From Gammaproteobacteria bacterium (lineage in GTDB: Bacteria > Pseudomonadota > Gammaproteobacteria > PS1 > Pseudothioglobaceae): 10,737 bases of DNA. The notes beneath the pieces were generated by a model. It had not been told where the DNA came from. It did not search any database and saw nothing but the letters and a program-made list of their open reading frames with translations. Shown here piece after piece: positions 6,568 through 10,737 of this stretch (positions are counted from its first letter, which is position 1; the number at the start of each line of letters is the position of its first letter). The stretch is taken from contig JAQRMT010000046.1 in NCBI GenBank assembly GCA_028599035.1, positions 1 to 10,737 of the forward strand, written 5' to 3'. A program made the translations under genes and the position numbers.

Positions 6568-7063
6568 TTTCTTCAGCGTTTTTATAGAGACACTTGTAAG
6601 TCAAATATAAGCCAATATCACCTGTTTTTTTGAATAGATTTTCATCTGTTATCATTTGACAGACTCTTTCGTTTAACGCTTGTCTTCTTGCATTGACAAG
6701 ATGCAATAAATCGTCAAATATATAAACCATAGTATAAAGAATTATTTTTAGAATTTCATTATTTTTAGGGAGGAATCTTTCATATAGCGTATGAAAAATA
6801 AAAAAATAAGTTTTTTGTTCATCAATGCTATCTTTTGGGGCGACATTAAAGTCGCTAATATAGCGGTTTATTTTTCCATGAACGGCAGTAAATATATCGA
6901 TTTTATTGTTGATAATTTCTTCTTCTAGAGACTCAACACACGCAAATATAAATTGATCGTCAACATCACGACTGCAAATGTTGGCACCTTGACCCAATCT
7001 GCAAACTATATTATCTAATGCTTCAATAAAATCATTTTTGAAGCCAATGTCTAATTCAGTCAT
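6551..7063 (-). CDS. Hypothetical protein, 170 residues, AT-rich
   Basis: I do not recognise this protein. It is acidic to neutral in its first half (MTELDIGFKNDFIEALD, an EEEII segment near 47-51) with helix-like composition throughout. It has five cysteines (21, 30, 42, 135, 158) that form no obvious metal motif, one short hydrophobic stretch at about 104-116 (ILKIILYTMVYIF) too short for a clear membrane span, and a polar tail ending NAEENQKNP. There is no signal peptide. The ATG follows the stop of the 55-residue ORF by one base (TAG-C-ATG) and has no SD of its own, so its translation probably depends on that ORF. It is about 30% G+C in the lines I counted, well below the roughly 40-50% of neighbouring genes. 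Its 3' end runs into the front of ispE in another frame. It may be a laterally acquired accessory gene; the function is unknown. Confidence 0.75.
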   Translation of the reverse strand: MTELDIGFKNDFIEALDNIVCRLGQGANICSRDVDDQFIFACVESLEEEIINNKIDIFTAVHGKINRYISDFNVAPKDSIDEQKTYFFIFHTLYERFLPKNNEILKIILYTMVYIFDDLLHLVNARRQALNERVCQMITDENLFKKTGDIGLYLTYKCLYKNAEENQKNP

Positions 7064-7064
7064 G

Positions 7065-7232
7065 CTATTTTAAGTCTTCTTTGTTTTTTAGTCTTTTTGC
7101 AAAAGTTTTATTTTTAGAGTTTAACATTGCGTTTGGATTGTCGGGAATATCAAAACTCAAATTTGGCAAATCATTTGGATTAATGACATTCTTGATTTTA
7201 TTTCGATTAATAATGTCTGGTTGTATGTTCAT
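7065..7232 (-). CDS. Small hypothetical protein, 55 residues, strong ribosome-binding site
   Basis: I found this ORF by reading the minus strand after noticing AAGGAG 6 bases ahead of an ATG at 7232, the best SD of any start here. It runs 55 codons to TAG and is followed after one base by the ATG of the 170-residue gene, a classic coupled arrangement. The product begins MNIQPDIINRNKIKNVINP, is rich in Asn, Asp and Pro through the middle (LSFDIPDNPNAM), and ends with a basic, charged stretch (KTFAKRLKNKEDLK). It has no cysteine, no hydrophobic segment and no recognised domain; it looks like a small soluble or partly disordered basic protein. G+C is about 26%. A small first gene coupled to a larger second one is seen in toxin-antitoxin and other two-component cassettes, but nothing in the residues supports a specific assignment. 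The SD and spacing are the reason to believe it is translated. Confidence 0.65.
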   Translation of the reverse strand: MNIQPDIINRNKIKNVINPNDLPNLSFDIPDNPNAMLNSKNKTFAKRLKNKEDLK

Positions 7233-7238
7233 AATTTA

Positions 7239-7244
7239 CTCCTT
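7239..7244 (-). promoter_or_regulatory. Ribosome-binding site of the 55-residue ORF
   Basis: AAGGAG on the minus strand, 6 bases ahead of the ATG at 7232. It is a near-perfect Shine-Dalgarno sequence in a window where most starts have weak or no SD, and it decides the call of this short gene. Confidence 0.75.
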
Positions 7245-7287
7245 TTCAATTTATATATTCTTATTTCTCTGCTACAGAAAACCAAAC

Positions 7288-7293
7288 ATTATA
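7288..7293 (-). promoter_or_regulatory. Candidate -10 box ahead of the two-gene hypothetical cassette
   Basis: TATAAT on the minus strand (context TTAATG-TATAAT-GTTTGG) lies in the 75-base gap after orn, giving a predicted leader of about 49 bases. The only -35-like match is TTGATG at a long 19-base spacing, overlapping the last codons of orn. It suggests the cassette, and possibly ispE behind it, has its own promoter. Confidence 0.4.
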
Positions 7294-7307
7294 CATTAAA
7301 GTAATTT

Positions 7308-7853
7308 TCAAACATCAATAAAAGTTTTTCTGTAATGTTTGAGTTCGTTAATAGAATCACGAATATCAGCCAACGCCAAATGTACCGATTCTCCTTCGCG
7401 CACCATAACTGCATTCGGGTTCCAACGCACAGCCAGTTCTTTAAGGGTAGAAACATCAATATGGCGATAATGGAAAAACTTTTCTAATTCAGGCATATAG
7501 TTGTATAAAAAACGCCTATCTTGGCAGACGGTATTGCCGCACATCGGAGAGGCACCAACCTCTACATATTTTTTGAGGAATTCGATGGTTTGTTTTTCTG
7601 CTTGTTTGCTAGAAGTAGCACTCTCTCGAACACGCTGAACCAAACCAGAGGCAGTATGATGCTCGGTATTCCACTTATCCATACCCGCTAAAACCACCTC
7701 ACTTTGGTGAATAACAAGTGCGGGACCTTCTGCTAAAATTTTGAGATTTTTGTCGGTAACGATGGTGGCAATTTCAATAATGACATCTGTTTCTGGCAGT
7801 AAGCCTGTCATTTCTAAATCAATCCAAATTAGGTTGGTTGCTTTATCACTCAT
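7308..7853 (-). CDS. orn: Oligoribonuclease
   Basis: Orn is the DEDDh-type 3'-5' exoribonuclease that degrades 2-5 nt RNA fragments (nanoRNA) to mononucleotides, including pGpG; it is usually essential in Gammaproteobacteria. The 181 residues equal the E. coli length, and the catalytic residues fall at the same numbers: Asp12 and Glu14 in WIDLEMTG, Asp112 in VCQDRRFL, His158 and Asp163 in HLALADIRDS. WNTEHHTASGL (61-71) and DVSTLKEL (133-140) are also family marks. The start at 7853 is chosen because it gives exactly this length and has AGGA 7 bases ahead; an in-frame ATG at 7910 lies deep within trpD and is rejected. It begins one base after the trpD stop, so it is coupled to trpD. CysQ in this window removes PAP, a known inhibitor of this enzyme. 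Confidence 0.97.
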   Translation of the reverse strand: MSDKATNLIWIDLEMTGLLPETDVIIEIATIVTDKNLKILAEGPALVIHQSEVVLAGMDKWNTEHHTASGLVQRVRESATSSKQAEKQTIEFLKKYVEVGASPMCGNTVCQDRRFLYNYMPELEKFFHYRHIDVSTLKELAVRWNPNAVMVREGESVHLALADIRDSINELKHYRKTFIDV

Positions 7854-7854
7854 A

Positions 7855-8874
7855 TTAACATCCTGTGCTTTCTTTAACGAAGTCATCAAGTTTTTGATGT
7901 GCTGCGCCACTGTTTAAAATTTTGATAGCCTTATCAACACCTGCTTGTAGCGAATCAGCCACGCCCGATACATAAATTGCCGCACCAGCATTGAGTGCAA
8001 TAATGTCTTTAGCAGTACCTTCTTTGCCGTCTAAGGCTTGTTGAATTAACACCAGTGAGCTGTCTGCATCTTCTGCTTTAATATCGTCTAAATTACCGAG
8101 TGGCAGGCCAAATTCTGTTGGGTTGATGGTATAAGTAGTAACCTTGCCGTCTTTTAGTTCGGCAACGAAAGTATCATCTGCAATTGAGATTTCGTCTAGT
8201 CCATCTTTAGAATGCACTACCATAACATGCTTAGAGCCTAAGCCTTTCAGCACATTGGCAATCGGCTCAACTAACGCTTTGTCATAAACGCCCATCACTT
8301 GATACGGCGCTTTTGCTGGGTTAGTTAGTGGACCTAGAACATTAAAAATAGTGCGCACTGCTAATGCTTTGCGTGCGCCAATAGCGTGCTTCATCGCTGA
8401 GTGGTGTGCGGGTGCAAACATAAAACCAACGCCAATTTTTTCCACACTTTTGCTGATTTTTTCTGGCGCCATGTCTAGATTAACGCCCGCCGCCTCTAAG
8501 ACATCAGCGCTGCCAGATTTTGACGAAATAGAGCGATTGCCGTGTTTAGCGACTGATCCGCCAGCCGCTGCCACCACAAATGCACAGGCAGTTGAGATAT
8601 TGAACAACCCCAAGCCGTCACCGCCAGTGCCACAAGTATCAACCAAGTGCTGTGAGTTGTGAATGGTAACGCCCGATGCTAAGGAACGCATCACTTTTGC
8701 CGCCGCAGTAATTTCAGCCACAGTCTCGCCTTTAATTGACAAACCCACCAAAAAACCCCCAATTTGAGCGTCTTGCGTCTTGCCCGTCATAATGTCGTGC
8801 ATCACAGAGCCCATCTCACTTTCGGTTAAATCTTGTTTTGCAATGACTGCTTTTATTGCCTCTTGTATGTTCAT
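7855..8874 (-). CDS. trpD: Anthranilate phosphoribosyltransferase
   Basis: TrpD transfers phosphoribose from PRPP to anthranilate in the second step of tryptophan synthesis. At 339 residues it is the stand-alone enzyme with no fused TrpG amidotransferase domain. Seen in order: helical N-terminal domain (1-70), the PRPP loop DTCGTGGDG (79-87), NIST (92-95), KHGNRSISSKSGSADVLE (110-127), FMFAPAHHSAMKH (151-163) for anthranilate binding, the RTIFNVLGPLTNPA segment (174-187), and the Mg-binding GLDEIS (225-230). The start ATG overlaps the pepP stop as ATGA, and the stop lies one base ahead of orn, so pepP-trpD-orn forms a tight operon. GAGAGAGAA precedes the ATG as an SD-like run. No other trp gene is present in the window. 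Confidence 0.97.
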   Translation of the reverse strand: MNIQEAIKAVIAKQDLTESEMGSVMHDIMTGKTQDAQIGGFLVGLSIKGETVAEITAAAKVMRSLASGVTIHNSQHLVDTCGTGGDGLGLFNISTACAFVVAAAGGSVAKHGNRSISSKSGSADVLEAAGVNLDMAPEKISKSVEKIGVGFMFAPAHHSAMKHAIGARKALAVRTIFNVLGPLTNPAKAPYQVMGVYDKALVEPIANVLKGLGSKHVMVVHSKDGLDEISIADDTFVAELKDGKVTTYTINPTEFGLPLGNLDDIKAEDADSSLVLIQQALDGKEGTAKDIIALNAGAAIYVSGVADSLQAGVDKAIKILNSGAAHQKLDDFVKESTGC

Positions 8875-10094
8875 TTCTCTCTCATTAAGTGTTCTATTTC
8901 ATCAATCGTTTTTGCTAAATTCTTGGTTAAAATACGGTTGCCATTCTCTGTTACTAAAATATCGTCCTCAATTCTAACCCCAATACCCCAATACATCGAG
9001 TTAATTTTATCATCCTTACGGATATAAATGCCTGGTTCGACTGTGGTCATCATGCCCGCCTGATATTGGCGATGTTGTCCATTTTTCTTGTAACTACCTA
9101 CATCGTGCACATCTAGCCCCAGCCAATGCCCTGTGCCGTGCATATAAAACTGTGATAATTTACCATCAGATTGCAAAATCCCCAACTTAATCAATCCTTG
9201 CTGGATAATTTTTGTCGCAATTTGATGAGGTTTAGTAACTATCTCGCCTGGTTTAATGCACTTAATCGCAGCCAGTTGTGCATCCAGCACAATTTGGTAG
9301 ATTTGCCGTTGTGCCACACTAAATTTTCCACTTACTGGAAAGGTGCGAGTGATATCTGACGCATAACCATCCACCTCACAGCCCGCATCAATCAGCAATA
9401 AATCACCTTCATTTAACACTTGATTGTTGTTAATATAATGCAATATACAGGCGTTTTTACCACCTGCCACAATTGGCGTATAAGCGTGTTCAGTGTTATT
9501 CTTGCCAAAACTAGCATCAAAAATACTGGCAATCTCATATTCAAACAGACCTACTTTGGTTTTCTGCATTGCCAGTTGGTGTGCTTGTGTGGAAATATCA
9601 GCGGCTTTTTGCATCAGTGCAATCTCGTTTTTGTCTTTAATCAGACGCATTTCGTTTAGGCATTCGCCTAGTGATTGCATATTAGTTGCCATCAAACACG
9701 CCATGATTTTATCATCTAGCGTACACGGTTTAAAATCGTAATACAGCATTACCGCATTTTTGACTAATTGCGGTAATTGTGTTTTTAATTCACTAATAGG
9801 GTAAGCTTTATCTGCTTTTAAAATTTTCGGTGCATTGGCAACGCCCAATCGCTCGCCATCCCAAATCTCCCGTGCTGGATCTCGGTCACGCAAAAAAATC
9901 GTGTAATTCTCTTTTGAAAAAACTGCAACTGCCTCAGGCTCAGTGAAGCCTGTTAAATACCAAAAATCACTGTGTGGGCGAAAAGGGTAATGCACATCGC
10001 CATTGCGCAGCTGCTCAGGATTGGTGCTGATAATTACCAAAGCACCATCCTCAAGTTGGCTTAGTAATCTCTCCCTTCTATTTTTTGGTATCAT
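8871..10094 (-). CDS. pepP: Xaa-Pro aminopeptidase (aminopeptidase P)
   Basis: PepP is a cytosolic Mn-dependent enzyme that removes the N-terminal residue from peptides with proline in second place. The 407-residue product (E. coli 441) has the two-domain layout: an N-terminal creatinase-like domain (about 1-150) with FRPHSDFWYLTGFTEPEAV (38-56), and a pita-bread catalytic domain. The five metal ligands are visible: Asp236 (LLLIDAG), Asp247 (YASDITR), His323 (HGTGHWLGL), Glu353 (TVEPGIYI) and Glu376 (GVRIEDDI), with His330 in DVHDVG nearby. I chose the ATG at 10094 because RRERLLSQLEDGALV then sits at the proper N-terminus. An ATG 33 bases upstream would add MLLDSHSIILK and nearly touch rsmE; it cannot be excluded. 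No SD is evident at either. The gene ends in a 4-base overlap with trpD and is divergent from rsmE. Confidence 0.94.
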   Translation of the reverse strand: MIPKNRRERLLSQLEDGALVIISTNPEQLRNGDVHYPFRPHSDFWYLTGFTEPEAVAVFSKENYTIFLRDRDPAREIWDGERLGVANAPKILKADKAYPISELKTQLPQLVKNAVMLYYDFKPCTLDDKIMACLMATNMQSLGECLNEMRLIKDKNEIALMQKAADISTQAHQLAMQKTKVGLFEYEIASIFDASFGKNNTEHAYTPIVAGGKNACILHYINNNQVLNEGDLLLIDAGCEVDGYASDITRTFPVSGKFSVAQRQIYQIVLDAQLAAIKCIKPGEIVTKPHQIATKIIQQGLIKLGILQSDGKLSQFYMHGTGHWLGLDVHDVGSYKKNGQHRQYQAGMMTTVEPGIYIRKDDKINSMYWGIGVRIEDDILVTENGNRILTKNLAKTIDEIEHLMREK

Positions 10095-10101
10095 TTTTAG
10101 A

Positions 10102-10107
10102 ATTATA
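10102..10107 (-). promoter_or_regulatory. Candidate -10 box close to the pepP start
   Basis: TATAAT on the minus strand (CACTC-TATAAT-TCTAAAA-ATG) lies only 7 bases ahead of the pepP ATG at 10094. If used, it would start transcription at or next to the ATG and give a leaderless or near-leaderless message, consistent with the lack of an SD. No convincing -35 is seen. It may simply be a chance AT-rich match. Confidence 0.3.
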
Positions 10108-10128
10108 GAGTGAGAGTCTAACAACATT

Positions 10129-10737
10129 ATGAAAAATGTGCGTTTATATCAAAATACCCCTTTAAGCATCGGCAATGAATTAACGCTAGATGCGTTTGGC
10201 GCACATCATTTGACCAAAGTATTGCGTTTCCCAATCGGGCAAAACATCATTTTATTTAATGGCAATGGGATGAATTACAGCGCCAAAGTACTACAATCTA
10301 AAAAAGAATGTGTGCTTCAAATCTTAGAAAAAACGCAAAACCTCTGTGAATCAAAACTCAATCTTACCTTGGCACAAGGCATTGCCAAAGGCGAAAAAAT
10401 GGATTTTTTAATACAAAAATCCGTGGAGTTAGGTGTGAATAAAATTATCCCCATTTTGACTGAGCACTGTGTGGTTAAACTCAAAGGTGAAAAATCAATC
10501 AAACGCCAATCTCATTGGCAGAAAATTGTGATTGGTGCCTGCGAACAATCAGGTCGCTCCGTTGTGCCAGAAGTGGTCACTCCTATTAATTTAACAGACT
10601 TTTTACAACAACCAACTGCGAACGGCTTTGTCTTACACCACCGCGCCAAACAAACTTTATTAGCAATGGATTCAACCAGTCAGGCAACCATTTTAATCGG
10701 TCCTGAAGGCGGACTGAGCGAAGCAGAAATTACCCAA
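10129..10737 (+). CDS. rsmE: 16S rRNA (uracil-1498-N3)-methyltransferase RsmE, 3' partial
   Basis: RsmE is a SPOUT-class enzyme that uses S-adenosylmethionine to make m3U1498 in 16S rRNA of the 30S subunit. The frame is open from ATG at 10129 to the window end, giving 203 of about 243 expected residues. The missing part is the C-terminal portion of the knot. Seen are the N-terminal PUA-like domain (RLYQN at 5-9, HHLTKVLRFPIGQ at 26-38, LFNGNG at 42-47), the LAQGIAKGEKMDFLIQKSVE segment (81-100) with LGVNKIIPI (101-109), WQKIVIGACEQSGRSVVPEV (130-149) and the cofactor-binding ILIGPEGGLSEAEI (188-201). The gene is divergent from pepP, with only 34 bases between starts. The SD is poor (GAGAG about 15 bases ahead). 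Confidence 0.95.
   Translation, partial: MKNVRLYQNTPLSIGNELTLDAFGAHHLTKVLRFPIGQNIILFNGNGMNYSAKVLQSKKECVLQILEKTQNLCESKLNLTLAQGIAKGEKMDFLIQKSVELGVNKIIPILTEHCVVKLKGEKSIKRQSHWQKIVIGACEQSGRSVVPEVVTPINLTDFLQQPTANGFVLHHRAKQTLLAMDSTSQATILIGPEGGLSEAEITQ

Noticed and set aside
7261..7282. Possible orn terminator TTTTCTG-TAG-CAGAGAAA on the minus strand
   Set aside because: The stem is short, has a bulge and is AT-rich, and no T-run follows; too weak to call.
7081..7299. Plus-strand 72-codon ORF opposite the 55-residue gene
   Set aside because: A hydrophobic Phe/Leu-rich product typical of an AT-rich antisense shadow, with no SD; the minus-strand ORF has a strong SD and coupling.
7854..7910. Upstream ATG extending orn into trpD
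   Set aside because: The ATG at 7853 gives exactly 181 residues with catalytic residues at the E. coli numbers and has AGGA at good spacing.
1..10737. CRISPR arrays, insertion sequences, prophage or defence genes
   Set aside because: No regularly spaced repeats, transposase or integrase motifs, or defence-type domains were found; apart from the 55- and 170-residue ORFs, all genes belong to known housekeeping families.

Overview
The window is an ordinary-looking stretch of chromosome from an AT-rich gammaproteobacterium, about 40% G+C in the lines I counted by hand. LpxB (outer-membrane lipid A), an RpoD with the large non-conserved region, Orn, CysQ, RsmE and the order ispE - tRNA-Gln - prs all point to Gammaproteobacteria. 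The composition and protein flavour would fit the sulfur-oxidising SUP05/Thioglobus group and its mussel and clam symbionts, but that is inference; I cannot run a search. Every gene-free gap is shorter than 200 bases.

Layout. On the + strand, lpxB (5' end cut by the window edge) overlaps nadC by 8 bases. nadC then runs tail-to-tail into cysQ, the two coding regions overlapping by 15 bases. From cysQ to pepP everything is on the - strand. In transcription order this block is: pepP, trpD, orn (joined by a 4-base overlap and a 1-base gap); an unrecognised pair, a 55-residue ORF and a 170-residue ORF; ispE; tRNA-Gln(UUG); a 190-base gap holding an imperfect palindrome and a promoter; prs; a short promoter-bearing gap; rpoD; tRNA-Ile2(CAU); cysQ. 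At the right edge rsmE starts on the + strand, divergent from pepP, and is cut by the window end.

Roles. Most genes are housekeeping: lipid A (lpxB), NAD (nadC), PRPP supply (prs) feeding both nadC and trpD, isoprenoid precursors (ispE), transcription (rpoD), RNA end-degradation (orn), rRNA methylation (rsmE), peptide turnover (pepP), PAP/sulfur metabolism (cysQ) and two tRNAs. They are grouped by shared transcription more than by pathway.

What stands out is the segment 6551-7307. A low-G+C two-gene cassette (about 26-30% G+C by hand count) lies between orn and ispE, with its own strong ribosome-binding site and a possible promoter. Its second gene runs into the front of ispE. ispE, otherwise intact, has no ATG, GTG or TTG in frame ahead of its essential N-terminal motif. 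Either it starts at a rare codon (an ATC sits in the right place) or it is entered by reinitiation or frameshifting from the upstream gene, whose end reads CCC-TAA in the right phase for a +1 slip. The second unexplained item is a 114-base palindromic, MITE-like sequence between tRNA-Gln and prs.
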